Shown piece after piece: positions 44,741 through 53,547 of a DNA stretch of 64,000 nt. Every line of letters begins with the position of its first letter. The first letter of the stretch is position 1. The translations under genes were made by a program, and so were the position numbers. This stretch comes from Heliomarina baculiformis. Its GTDB lineage: Bacteria; Pseudomonadota; Alphaproteobacteria; Rhodobacterales; Rhodobacteraceae. A model generated the notes under the pieces. The model saw nothing but the letters and a program-made list of their open reading frames with translations. It was not told where the DNA came from and did no database searches. The stretch spans positions 248,001 to 312,000 of the forward strand of contig NZ_JAIMIC010000008.1 of assembly GCF_019966545.1 (NCBI RefSeq), read 5' to 3'.

Positions 44741-46651
44741 ATGGCAGTGGCAGAGAAAAAATCTTTGGGCGACACTTGGGAGGCGCAGCTTGCCGAGGCC
44801 GTGAAACTGGCCAACGTGCCGACTTTGCTGATGGTTCTTGTGCAGCTCACCGGCGATCTGAACTGGATGGAAGCCCCGTATGCGCCCAAGCGCGGGCGCG
44901 GGCTGGACGATAATGACAGCGGCGGTCTGCCCGAAGAGATTCAGGACGAGATTCGCGCCGCGGCTTTCCGTGAGATTCGCAAATGGCACGAGAACGGTCA
45001 GGTCGAACTGCCCGAACCCTCGGGCGATCTGGCGGCAACCATGCTGAGCCGTGCGATGGGCGAACAGGTGACGCCCGCCTATGGGCAGATCGTGGCGGCG
45101 GAACTGGCCGACAAGTCGTTTAAACGTACGCCTGTGGATGCGCCCGAAGGGTTCAACGTGCTGATCATCGGCGGCGGCATGTCCGGCATCTGTGCGGCGA
45201 TCCGGCTGAAATCGGCGGGCATCCCGTTTGAAATGATCGAGATGGCGCAGGATTTCGGCGGGACATGGCGCGAGAACCGCTATCCCGGCGCGGGGGTGGA
45301 TACGCCGAACCATCTCTATTCCTATTCCTTCGCGCAATATGACTGGTCGCATTACTTTGCGCTGCGCGACGAGTTGTTCGATTACTTCCGGACGGTCGCG
45401 CGAGATAACGGGCTATACGATTACGTGCGGTTCGGCACCAAGGTGGACCGCGCCGAGTTCGACGAAGACGCTGGCGAGTGGGTCGTGGAAACCTCGGGGC
45501 CGAAGGGCCACGAGACTCGCCGTGTGAGCGCGATTTTCTCGGCGGTCGGCGTGCTGAGCATCCCGAAAGTGCCGCCGATTCCGGGGCTTGAGAGCTTCCC
45601 CGGTCCGGCCTGCCACACGGCGGAATGGCCCGAGGATCTGGATCTGACCGGCAAGCGCGTGGCCATCGTTGGCAACGGCGCAAGCGCCATGCAGGTGGTC
45701 CCGGCGATTGCGGACAAGGTGAGCGAGATGGTGATCTTCGCCCGCTCGAAACAATGGGCCGCGCCGTTTCCGCAGTTTCGAAAACCCGTGCCCGAGCCGA
45801 TCCGGTGGTTGTTGCGCGAGGTGCCGCTTTACCAGAAATGGTATCGGCAGCGGCTGGCCTGGACGTTCAATGACCGTATCCACAGCTCGCTTCAGGTCGA
45901 TCCCGAATGGGAGGAGCCGGCGCGGGCGATCAACCGGACCAATGACCGGCACCGGCAGGCGTTCATCGATTATATGAAAGAGGAGCTGGGCGACCGGCAG
46001 GACCTGTTGCCAGATGTGCTGCCGGACTACCCGCCTTTCGGCAAGCGGATGCTGCTGGACAATGGCTGGTACCGCACGGTGGCCCGCGATCACGTGACGC
46101 TTGTGCCGGAACACCTGAAAGAAGTGCGAGGCAACACGCTGGTCGCTGCCGACGGGCGCGAATTCGAAGCCGATGTGCTGATCCTTGGCACCGGGTTTCA
46201 GGCAACGGAACTGCTCGCCTCGCTCGACGTGTTCGGGCGCGATGGACAGCGGTTGCGCGATGTCTGGGATGGCGACAATGCGCGCGCCTATCTTGGCTCG
46301 ACCGTGCCGGGGTTCCCGAACCTGTTCACCCTTTTGGGCCCCAACACGGGTCTGGGGCATGGCGGCAGCGTCATCACCCCGGTGGAATCGCAGATCCACT
46401 ATATAGTGCGGCTGCTGGAACAGGTGTTTGAGAAAGGCGCCCATCTGGTTGAGCCGAAACCCGAGGTCTACGAGAGTTACAACGAACGTGTCGATGCCGC
46501 CCATGCCGCGATGGTCTGGACCCACAAGGGCATGGAAAACTGGTATCGCAATTCGCGGGGTCGGGTCGTCGCGTTGACGCCCTGGCGGCACGATGACTTC
46601 TGGCGCATGACCCGCGACGCCGATCTTGAGGATTATATTCTCGACGCCTGA
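44741..46651 (+). CDS. Baeyer-Villiger monooxygenase, 4-hydroxyacetophenone-monooxygenase (HAPMO) type
   Basis: The 636-residue flavoprotein has the FAD site GGGMSG (144-149) and the type I fingerprint FPGPACHTAEWP starting at F286. The NADPH site is VGNGASA. The about 135-residue N-terminal extension with NVPTLLMVLVQLTGDLNWMEAP resembles HAPMO (HapE), as does the total length. It inserts oxygen next to a ketone carbonyl to give an ester or lactone, using NADPH and O2. The exact ketone is unknown. Confidence 0.87.
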   Translation: MAVAEKKSLGDTWEAQLAEAVKLANVPTLLMVLVQLTGDLNWMEAPYAPKRGRGLDDNDSGGLPEEIQDEIRAAAFREIRKWHENGQVELPEPSGDLAATMLSRAMGEQVTPAYGQIVAAELADKSFKRTPVDAPEGFNVLIIGGGMSGICAAIRLKSAGIPFEMIEMAQDFGGTWRENRYPGAGVDTPNHLYSYSFAQYDWSHYFALRDELFDYFRTVARDNGLYDYVRFGTKVDRAEFDEDAGEWVVETSGPKGHETRRVSAIFSAVGVLSIPKVPPIPGLESFPGPACHTAEWPEDLDLTGKRVAIVGNGASAMQVVPAIADKVSEMVIFARSKQWAAPFPQFRKPVPEPIRWLLREVPLYQKWYRQRLAWTFNDRIHSSLQVDPEWEEPARAINRTNDRHRQAFIDYMKEELGDRQDLLPDVLPDYPPFGKRMLLDNGWYRTVARDHVTLVPEHLKEVRGNTLVAADGREFEADVLILGTGFQATELLASLDVFGRDGQRLRDVWDGDNARAYLGSTVPGFPNLFTLLGPNTGLGHGGSVITPVESQIHYIVRLLEQVFEKGAHLVEPKPEVYESYNERVDAAHAAMVWTHKGMENWYRNSRGRVVALTPWRHDDFWRMTRDADLEDYILDA

Positions 46652-46700
46652 ACCGCAGGCGTGCGTAAATGAAACACTGGCATTTTCTGGGGAGGAAAAG

Positions 46701-48353
46701 ATGCTGACCGTTGAAGACAGCCCTATTGCACCCGAAACCACCGACCCCCGTGTCCCGCCGCGCAATGGCGTGGTGACACGGTACCTGATTGACCGCTGGG
46801 CCGAGGAACGCCCTGACAAGGTTTTTGTCAAATTCGACGACAATGGCGAGGAATGGGATTATACTTCCTTGCGCGAAAAGGTCGTGCAGACGGCGCTTGG
46901 CCTGCAAAACCTTGGCGTGGCGCAAGGCGATCACGTGTTGGTCTGGATGCCCAACTGCCGCGAGCAGATCCGTATCTTTTTCGCGCTGAATTATCTGGGT
47001 GCGGTCTATGTGCCGATCAACACCGCTTATAAGGGCAAGCTGCTGGAGCACGTGATCGACGTGTCCGACGCCAAGCTGGCCGTGGTGGAATCGAGCCTTG
47101 TGGAGCGGCTGGAGGGCATCGACCTTGCCGCGCTGGACCAGATCCTTGTGACCGGCGGCACCGTCGACAAGGCGCCCCTGCCTCACAAGCATTATGACGG
47201 GGTGCTGGAGCCGGAAAGCGGCACGCTGAAGCCGCTCGAGCGGACCATCGAACCATGGGATCCGATGGCGATCATCTTTACCTCGGGCACCACGGGACCC
47301 TCCAAGGGCGTGCTGACCTCTTACCTGCACCTGTTTTCCAATGCGGGTCCGGAAAGCTGGCCCTTTGTCACCGAAGACGACCGCTATATGATCAACGCGC
47401 CGATGTTCCATATCGGCGGCATGGGGCCAATGTTCTGCCTGCTTGCGCGGGGGGCATCGATTGCCGTGGTCGACCGGTTCGACACGGCAACCTACTGGCA
47501 ATCCGTGAGAAATACCGGTGCGACGGTGGCCTTCCTGCTGGGTGTGATGGCAAGTTTTCTCGAGAAACAGCCCGCCAGCGAAGACGATACCGACAATCCG
47601 CTGCGCACGGTGCTGATGGTGCCGCTGGCCTCGAATGCCGAGGGCTTTGCCAAACGTTTCGGCGTCGATGTCTACACGATCTTCAACATGACCGAGGTGT
47701 CCACGCCTATTGTCTCAGAGCCCAATCCGACGGTGCGCGGGTCCTGCGGCAAGGCGCGGCCCGGGGTCGAGGTCCGGTTGGTCGATGAGAACGATTGCGA
47801 AGTACCGGTGGGCGTGATGGGCGAGATGATCATCCGGACCGACCGGCCATGGGCCATGAACAGCGGCTATCACAAGATGCCCGAGGCCACGGCCAAGGCG
47901 TGGCGCAATGGCTGGTTCCACTCGGGCGACGCTTTCATCCGCGACGAGGAGGGCAATTATTTCTTCACCGACCGGATGAAGGATTCGATCCGCCGCCGCG
48001 GTGAGAATATCTCTTCTTTCGAGGTGGAATCCGAAGTGCTGGCGCATCCGGACGTCTTCGAGGCGGCCGCCGTTGCGGTCGACAGCGAACATAGCGAGGA
48101 TGACGTGCTGATTTGCGTCGCCCCGGTCGCCGAAAAGGAAATCGACCCCGGTGCGCTGATTGACTTTCTCAAGGACCGGATGGCCTATTTCATGGTGCCC
48201 CGCTACGTGCGGGTGATGGAGAGCCTGCCGAAGACGCCAAGCGCCAAGGTGCTGAAACACGAGCTGCGCAACGAAGGCGTGACCCCGGACACCTGGGACC
48301 GCGAGGCCGAGGGCCGCTCGATCAAGGGCGAGCGATTCCGCACGCCCGCCTGA
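46701..48353 (+). CDS. AMP-forming acyl-CoA synthetase/ligase
   Basis: From the ATG at 46701 (GGAGGAAAAG upstream) the product has 550 residues. The adenylation P-loop is IFTSGTTGPSKGVL. The C-terminal hinge is GWFHSGDAFIRDEEGNYFFTDRMKDSIRRRGENIS, and the catalytic lysine lies near the end in TPSAKVLKHEL. It activates a carboxylic acid to its CoA thioester. Behind the monooxygenase, it probably takes the acid released by ester hydrolysis. Confidence 0.88.
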   Translation: MLTVEDSPIAPETTDPRVPPRNGVVTRYLIDRWAEERPDKVFVKFDDNGEEWDYTSLREKVVQTALGLQNLGVAQGDHVLVWMPNCREQIRIFFALNYLGAVYVPINTAYKGKLLEHVIDVSDAKLAVVESSLVERLEGIDLAALDQILVTGGTVDKAPLPHKHYDGVLEPESGTLKPLERTIEPWDPMAIIFTSGTTGPSKGVLTSYLHLFSNAGPESWPFVTEDDRYMINAPMFHIGGMGPMFCLLARGASIAVVDRFDTATYWQSVRNTGATVAFLLGVMASFLEKQPASEDDTDNPLRTVLMVPLASNAEGFAKRFGVDVYTIFNMTEVSTPIVSEPNPTVRGSCGKARPGVEVRLVDENDCEVPVGVMGEMIIRTDRPWAMNSGYHKMPEATAKAWRNGWFHSGDAFIRDEEGNYFFTDRMKDSIRRRGENISSFEVESEVLAHPDVFEAAAVAVDSEHSEDDVLICVAPVAEKEIDPGALIDFLKDRMAYFMVPRYVRVMESLPKTPSAKVLKHELRNEGVTPDTWDREAEGRSIKGERFRTPA

Positions 48354-48457
48354 TTTCGAACGATATAACCGGTGGCCTGCCTTGCAGGCCCCGGCGGATA
48401 CACTGCGGCGCGGAGGAGGCGTGCGCAGCGCATTGGATTTACCAGGAGGAGGAAAAC

Positions 48458-49636
48458 ATGTCGGAACTCAACAAGGGCATGGTGGTGCTGACATCGACGG
48501 AACGGGTGCGTTTTGGCGAACGCGCGGCCCAGTCGCTCAAGGCCGAAGCCGAGATGATGGACAACAAGCGCGTATTCCTGATCGCCAGCGATTCACTGGT
48601 GAAGAATACCGATGAAATCGCCCAGATCGAAGCCGCGTTAGGCAACCGTCACGCGGGCACGTTCAGGGGCGTACAACCCCATGTGCCGCGCACCGACGTG
48701 ATGGCGGCAACCGAACAGGCGCGCGACGCGGGGGCCGACCTGATCGTGTCGGTCGGCGGCGGATCGGTTACCGACTGCGCCAAGATCGTGCCGGTCATGC
48801 TGAAACACGACATCCGCAATGCCGACGACATGGAGCCCTATCATATCACAGTGGATGACGCCGGGGCGATGGTTTTGCCGCAGTTCGAGGCGCAGGACAT
48901 CCGCACGATCTGCGTGCCGACGACGCTTTCGGGTGGCGAGTTCAACCCGCTTTCCGGCTCGACGGATCCGGTCAGCAAGCACAAGCAGGGCTACCAGGAA
49001 CGCATGATGGCGCCGGTTTCCCTGGTCCTCGACCCGGCGATGACGGTGCATACGCCCGAATGGCTGTGGCTCTCGACCGGTGTGCGCGCGCTGGATCATG
49101 CCATCGAAACCCTGCAATCCCTGCAGTCCAACGATTTCAGCGACGGACAGGCGATGAGCGCGCTGAAACTGCTGATCGAGGGCCTGCCCCGCGTCAAGGC
49201 CGACCCGGGCGATCTCGACGCCCGGATGAAATGCCAGATGGGCGTGTGGCAATCCATGCTGCCGATCATCGCCGGTGTGCCGATGGGCGCCAGCCACGCG
49301 ATCGGTCACGTGCTCGGCGGGCTGTGCGATGTGCCGCATGGCTACACGTCCTGCGTGATGTCGCCCTTCGTGCTGCGCTGGAACGAGAGCGTGAACGACC
49401 ACCGGCAGGCCGCCATCCGCGACGCTTTCGGTCAGCCGAACACCCCGGCCTCGGAACTTGTGGATGAGTTCATTGCCAGCCTCGGCATGCCGCGCTCGCT
49501 GTCGGCGGTGGATGTCACCGAAGACCGCTTCCAGCAGGTCGCGGAATACACGATGGATGACATCTGGGGCAAGACGAACCCCCGCCCGATTTCCGAACCC
49601 GCCGACGTGATGCAGATTCTGGAGCTGGCGAAGTAA
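48458..49636 (+). CDS. Iron-type alcohol dehydrogenase/maleylacetate-reductase-family protein
   Basis: The 392-residue group III dehydrogenase starts with AGGAGGA upstream. The NAD(P)-binding motif is VSVGGGSVTDCAKI. Metal-site histidines are in ALDHAIETL and GASHAIGHVLGGLCDVPHG. The family includes alcohol dehydrogenases and maleylacetate reductases, and HAPMO pathways can use either. It is the last gene of the operon, and its stop lies inside a terminator-like hairpin. Confidence 0.85.
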   Translation: MSELNKGMVVLTSTERVRFGERAAQSLKAEAEMMDNKRVFLIASDSLVKNTDEIAQIEAALGNRHAGTFRGVQPHVPRTDVMAATEQARDAGADLIVSVGGGSVTDCAKIVPVMLKHDIRNADDMEPYHITVDDAGAMVLPQFEAQDIRTICVPTTLSGGEFNPLSGSTDPVSKHKQGYQERMMAPVSLVLDPAMTVHTPEWLWLSTGVRALDHAIETLQSLQSNDFSDGQAMSALKLLIEGLPRVKADPGDLDARMKCQMGVWQSMLPIIAGVPMGASHAIGHVLGGLCDVPHGYTSCVMSPFVLRWNESVNDHRQAAIRDAFGQPNTPASELVDEFIASLGMPRSLSAVDVTEDRFQQVAEYTMDDIWGKTNPRPISEPADVMQILELAK

Positions 49637-49655
49637 ACTTCGCCAATTCTTTTCT
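49627..49655 (+). terminator. Rho-independent terminator overlapping the dehydrogenase stop codon
   Basis: GGCGAAGT-AA-ACTTCGCC forms a perfect eight-base stem with a two-base centre that includes the TAA stop. It is followed by AATTCTTTTCT. It ends the monooxygenase operon. Confidence 0.7.
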
Positions 49656-49700
49656 ACTCGTCATCCGCCTTCGGCTGCTTCCTCGGATATGCCTCCGGCG

Positions 49701-49761
49701 GGGATATTTTCAGACCCAAAGAAGCAGGGGATTCTCTACTTCTTTGGGTTTCAAATATCCC
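49701..49761. repeat. Long imperfect palindromic intergenic element
   Basis: GGGATATTT followed by ACCCAAAGAAG pairs with CTTCTTTGGGT and AAATATCCC across a short loop. It is preceded by CGCCTCCGGCG-like sequence (49691-49702). The pattern resembles dispersed palindromic units found at 3' ends in Rhodobacteraceae genomes. Another small hairpin, TTGGCC-GTCA-GGCCAA, follows at 49770-49785. The whole gap 49645-49831 contains no gene and separates convergent genes. Confidence 0.6.
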
Positions 49762-49831
49762 GGGGTGAATTGGCCGTCAGGCCAAGAGGGGCTGGCCCTT
49801 CTCTCCGGTTACAAGCTGCGCGATTACGGTG

Positions 49832-50272
49832 CTATTCCGCAGCCGGACCGACGGATACGAGATAGGCCCAGACATTGGCCGCGTCTTCTTCCTTTCTCAG
49901 TTTGAAGGTCATCTTGCTGCGGGCGGAGCTGTCTTCAGTGTGCTTCTTGAGGTAGGCAGTCGGGTCCATGACGTAATCGGTGAAATGGGCCTCGTCCCAG
50001 ACGATGCCGGTTTCGCCGAGGGCGACCATGCCTTCGGAGTAGTTGTAGTCTTCGACACTGCCGGGTGTACGGTTCAGGATGCCGTAAAGGTTCGGGCCGA
50101 CCTTGCCGCCCTTTACGATGGCATCGCCGCTGTCGGAGACGATGGTGTGACAGGACCGGCATTTGTTGAATTCCCGCTCGCCCTTTTTCGCATCGCCCGA
50201 AGCGTGGCTGTCGGCGAGGGCTGGGGTTGCGAGGCTCAGGGCGAGGGTGGCGAGGATGGCGGTCGGTTTCAT
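49832..50272 (-). CDS. cycA: Cytochrome c2, periplasmic electron carrier
   Basis: From the ATG at 50272 the product has 146 residues with a Sec signal peptide cut after ALA (residue 20). The heme site is CRSCH (C38, C41, H42), and the axial methionine is probably M121 in KMTFKLRKEED. GPNLYGILNRTPG and NVWAYL closely match Rhodobacter cytochrome c2. It shuttles electrons from the bc1 complex to oxidases, and to the reaction centre if the cell is phototrophic. Confidence 0.9.
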   Translation of the reverse strand: MKPTAILATLALSLATPALADSHASGDAKKGEREFNKCRSCHTIVSDSGDAIVKGGKVGPNLYGILNRTPGSVEDYNYSEGMVALGETGIVWDEAHFTDYVMDPTAYLKKHTEDSSARSKMTFKLRKEEDAANVWAYLVSVGPAAE

Positions 50273-50448
50273 GCGTGGTTCCTTGCTGTAGTATTTGGCA
50301 CATGAGTAAAGCATCCGTTGCAGAGGGAAAAATGTATTGATGTCGCACCTTGGCGATGTGTCATTCTTGTCTCGCGCGGCGCGGAACGATATGGGGCGGG
50401 CCTTGATGCAGCGCCCGCGGCGCGCTGGTTCCTGCCGGAGGTGTGGAT

Positions 50449-50979
50449 GTGAGCGAAATCAGTGATATCCCGGCCTGGGTCGATGGGATGCTTGTGCCGG
50501 TGGACAAGATCGACGTGCATCGCCGCGGGTTGCGGCATCCGGCGGTTTCCGTTTTCGTCATCCGGGGGCGGGAGGTGCTGATCCAGCGTCGCGCGCCAAG
50601 CAAATACCATACGCCGGGTCTTTGGGCGAATACTTGCTGCACGCATCCGCACTGGGGAGAAGACCCGATGGAATGCGCCCATCGTCGTCTTGGTCAGGAG
50701 CTGGGGATTCACGGTCTTGAGCTATCGGCGCGCGGGCAGATAGAGTACCGCGCGGATGTCGGCAATGGCCTTACGGAGCATGAGCTGGTCGATCTTTTCG
50801 TGGCCGAGGCTCCGGCGGAGCTGGATGTCAGGCCCAACCCGGAAGAGGTCGACCGGGTGCGCTGGATCGACCACGAAGCCCTGATCGGGGAGATTGCGGC
50901 GCGGCCACTGGATTTCACCCCGTGGATGCGGATCTATATGGCGGATCATGACGGGGCGATTTTCGGCCCCGGCGATTGA
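50449..50979 (+). CDS. idi: Isopentenyl-diphosphate delta-isomerase, type 1
   Basis: A GTG at 50449 lies seven bases after GGAGG and gives 176 residues; the GTG at 50443 is too close. The Nudix-like enzyme has the catalytic cysteine segment WANTCCTHPHWGED (C64) and the RADVGNGLTEHE glutamate region. It interconverts IPP and DMAPP for isoprenoid synthesis, with Mg/Mn. In Rhodobacteraceae it is often near bacteriochlorophyll or carotenoid genes, but none lies in this window. Confidence 0.92.
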   Translation: MSEISDIPAWVDGMLVPVDKIDVHRRGLRHPAVSVFVIRGREVLIQRRAPSKYHTPGLWANTCCTHPHWGEDPMECAHRRLGQELGIHGLELSARGQIEYRADVGNGLTEHELVDLFVAEAPAELDVRPNPEEVDRVRWIDHEALIGEIAARPLDFTPWMRIYMADHDGAIFGPGD

Positions 50980-50988
50980 TCTGAGGTT

Positions 50989-51801
50989 TCAGAGCAGGCT
51001 GAGTGCGCGCAGTCTTTCCTGATCGATGAAGGCGAGCTGCGCGCGATCGGGGCTCAGCGGCACGAAGGTTGCCGTCAGGCCCGAGGGACGCACATCGCAG
51101 ATGGCGAAACCGGTGCCTTCGATGATGCGCATGTCTTTTCGCTCGAGCAGGTCCACGGTGGAGTGATTGCCGTTCGACACCACGACCGGGATGCCGTGCC
51201 AGTGGATCACCTGATTGATGTGGATATGGCCGCTGAGGATACCGACAACCTTGTGGCCCTTGACGGCATTGGCGAGGAATTCCGTGCTGTCTGTGTCGAT
51301 GCTGCCCCATGGCAGGCCCTCGGGGTCGATGCGGGGCGGGTGGTGCAGGATCAGCAGTTTTGGCAGGTCGGGTTCCTGGGCGAGCTTTCCGGTCAGGAAT
51401 GCCCGTTGTTCCGCGTCGATCGCGCCCGCAACCTTGCCTGGCACGCCGGTGTCCAACGTGATGACATGCAGCCCGGCGAGGAGCTGGTCGTTAAAGTACG
51501 GCCGGTCCGAGGGGCCGTCGCGGAACACGGCGTTGAAGCCTTCGCGCTTGTCGTGATTGCCCAGCGCCAGCACCACGGGCACCGGCAGGTCGGTGAGGAG
51601 TTCCTTTACCAGCTCGTAGCTCAGCTCGTCACCGTGGTTGGTGAGATCGCCGCTGGCCACCACGAAATCGGGGGCCGGGTCCATCGCCGAGATGACCTCG
51701 ACCAGACGGGTCAGGGTGGCGGGCGTGTCGGAGTGGAGGTTGGGATCCTTGAGATCGGGATGCGAGACATGCAGGTCGGTGAGGTGGAGGAAACGGGTCA
51801 T
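50989..51801 (-). CDS. Class III metallophosphoesterase (cyclic/diester phosphodiesterase type)
   Basis: The 270-residue cytoplasmic protein has all metal motifs: DLH near residue 8, GDLTNHG, GNHD, LHHPP and GHIH. This set is typical of CpdA/GpdQ-like phosphodiesterases. It starts one base after the stop of the last ABC gene, so it is the final gene of a peptide-type importer operon. It may hydrolyse an imported phosphodiester, or cAMP. Neither can be chosen from sequence alone. Confidence 0.87.
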   Translation of the reverse strand: MTRFLHLTDLHVSHPDLKDPNLHSDTPATLTRLVEVISAMDPAPDFVVASGDLTNHGDELSYELVKELLTDLPVPVVLALGNHDKREGFNAVFRDGPSDRPYFNDQLLAGLHVITLDTGVPGKVAGAIDAEQRAFLTGKLAQEPDLPKLLILHHPPRIDPEGLPWGSIDTDSTEFLANAVKGHKVVGILSGHIHINQVIHWHGIPVVVSNGNHSTVDLLERKDMRIIEGTGFAICDVRPSGLTATFVPLSPDRAQLAFIDQERLRALSLL

Positions 51802-51802
51802 A

Positions 51803-52576
51803 TCAGGCTCCGGCGGCGGTTAGCAGGGATTTCGTATAAGGGTGCGCGGGGGCGTTCAGGATCTGGGTCGCGGCGCCGTATTCCAGGGTCTTGCCGTGTT
51901 GCATCACGAGAAGCTGGTCGCAAATGCTGGCGACCACGGCAAGGTCATGGCTGATGAAAAGCATGGCAAGGCCAAGCTCGTCCTGAAGGTCCATCAGCAG
52001 GTTGAGGATCTGGGCCTGCACCGAGACATCGAGCGCCGAGACGGCCTCGTCCGCGACGATCAGGTCGGGGCGGGTGACAATGGCGCGAGCGATAGCGATC
52101 CGCTGGCGCTGGCCGCCGGAAAACTCGTGCGGGTACTTGTCGGCATCGGCGGCGCGCAGGCCAACCTGCTCCAGCGCCTCGGCGGTCTTGTGAGAGGGCG
52201 CCTCGGATTGGGTGACGCGGAGGGGTTCGGCGATGGACCAGCCTATCTTGCGGCGCGGGTCGAGCGAGCCGAACGGGTCCTGAAAGATCATCTGGAATCG
52301 CTGGCGCATCCGGCGCAGATCGGATGCGCCAAGGGCATGAATGTCGGTGCCGTCGAAGCGGATTTCGCCGCTGTCGGGGGCTTCGAAAGCCATGACCATC
52401 CGCGCAAGGGTGGATTTCCCCGAGCCGCTTTCGCCGACGACGCCTAGGGTTTCGCCCCGGTTCAGCGTGAAAGAGGCGCTGTCGACGGCGGTCAGCATCT
52501 CTGGCGCGCGCAGCAGGTGGTTGCGGGGCATGCGGTAGTGGCGAGAGACCGATTTGGCCTCGACAAGGGCGGTCAT
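51803..52576 (-). CDS. Peptide-type ABC transporter ATP-binding protein (DppF-like)
   Basis: The 257-residue ATPase has Walker A GESGSGKST, Q-loop IFQDPFGSLDPRR, signature FSGGQRQRIAIARAI and Walker B LIVADEAVSALD, where A replaces the usual P. It lacks the long C-terminal oligopeptide domain and cysteine motif seen in the DppF at 30603. It ends directly before the metallophosphoesterase gene. Confidence 0.9.
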   Translation of the reverse strand: MTALVEAKSVSRHYRMPRNHLLRAPEMLTAVDSASFTLNRGETLGVVGESGSGKSTLARMVMAFEAPDSGEIRFDGTDIHALGASDLRRMRQRFQMIFQDPFGSLDPRRKIGWSIAEPLRVTQSEAPSHKTAEALEQVGLRAADADKYPHEFSGGQRQRIAIARAIVTRPDLIVADEAVSALDVSVQAQILNLLMDLQDELGLAMLFISHDLAVVASICDQLLVMQHGKTLEYGAATQILNAPAHPYTKSLLTAAGA

Positions 52577-53547
52577 GCGAGCGCCTCCTTAGACGGGACA
52601 TGGCAGATGGCGCTGCGGTCGGGGCCGGGTTTCGTGACGGCGGGCCGCTCACTGGCGCAACGCGGCAGTTCCACGGGGCAACGACCGGCAAAGCGGCAGC
52701 CTTTGGGCAGATCGGCCATGCCCGGCACGGTGCCGGGGATCGTGGGCAGGCGGGCGCGTTTGCCTTTCGCGTCGCGGGGGAGCGCTGTGGCGCTGGGCCG
52801 TGCGCCAAGCAACCCGCGTGTGTAGGGGTGCGCGGGCGAGTCGAGAACCGCGCGGGTCGGGCCGCGTTCGACGATATCGCCGCCATACATCACGGCGATG
52901 TCGCTGGTGGCGCGGGCGACGGCGGCCAGATCATGGCTGATGAAAAGCAGCGCCATGTTGCGTTCAGCCGAGAGACGCACCAGCAGGTCGGTGATGCGCA
53001 GGGCGACGTTCGCGTCGAGCGCGGTTGTCGGTTCGTCGGCGATGAGAAGGTCCGGGTCGCAGGCGAGCGCGAGGGCGATCAGCACCCGCTGGCGTTGGCC
53101 GCCGGAGAGTTCGTGCGGGAACTGGCGCAGGCGGGCTTCGGGATCGGGGATGCCGACCTCGGCAAAGAGATCCAGCGCGCGGGCGCGGGCGGCCTGTTTC
53201 GAGAGGCCGAGGTGGAGGCGCAGCGGGTCCATCACCGTATCGCCCACGCGCGAGAGGGGGTTGAGCGCCGCCATCGGTTCCTGAAAGATCATCGCGACGC
53301 GGCGGGCGCGCAGGGCTTGCCAGTCCCGCTCGGTCGCGTCTGCCATATCGCGCCCGTCGATGGTGAGCGTGCCCGAAAGCGTGGCGGCCTCGGGGGCCAT
53401 GCCCATCAGGCAGAGGGCGAGCATGGATTTGCCCGAGCCGCTTTCGCCGACGATACCAAGCCGGTCACCGGGACGGATGGTCAGGCTTGCCTCACGCAGG
53501 GCGGTGGCGGGGCCGAAATGGACGGAGAGGTTGGTGAGATCGAACAT
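52573..53547 (-). CDS. Peptide-type ABC transporter ATP-binding protein (DppD-like)
   Basis: The 324-residue ATPase has Walker A GESGSGKSM, Q-loop IFQEPMAALNPL, signature LSGGQRQRVLIALALA and Walker B LLIADEPTTALD. The oligopeptide C-terminal domain is present with CRFAGRCPVELPRC. It overlaps the following ATPase gene by four bases and abuts the permease gene. Confidence 0.92.
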   Translation of the reverse strand: MFDLTNLSVHFGPATALREASLTIRPGDRLGIVGESGSGKSMLALCLMGMAPEAATLSGTLTIDGRDMADATERDWQALRARRVAMIFQEPMAALNPLSRVGDTVMDPLRLHLGLSKQAARARALDLFAEVGIPDPEARLRQFPHELSGGQRQRVLIALALACDPDLLIADEPTTALDANVALRITDLLVRLSAERNMALLFISHDLAAVARATSDIAVMYGGDIVERGPTRAVLDSPAHPYTRGLLGARPSATALPRDAKGKRARLPTIPGTVPGMADLPKGCRFAGRCPVELPRCASERPAVTKPGPDRSAICHVPSKEALA

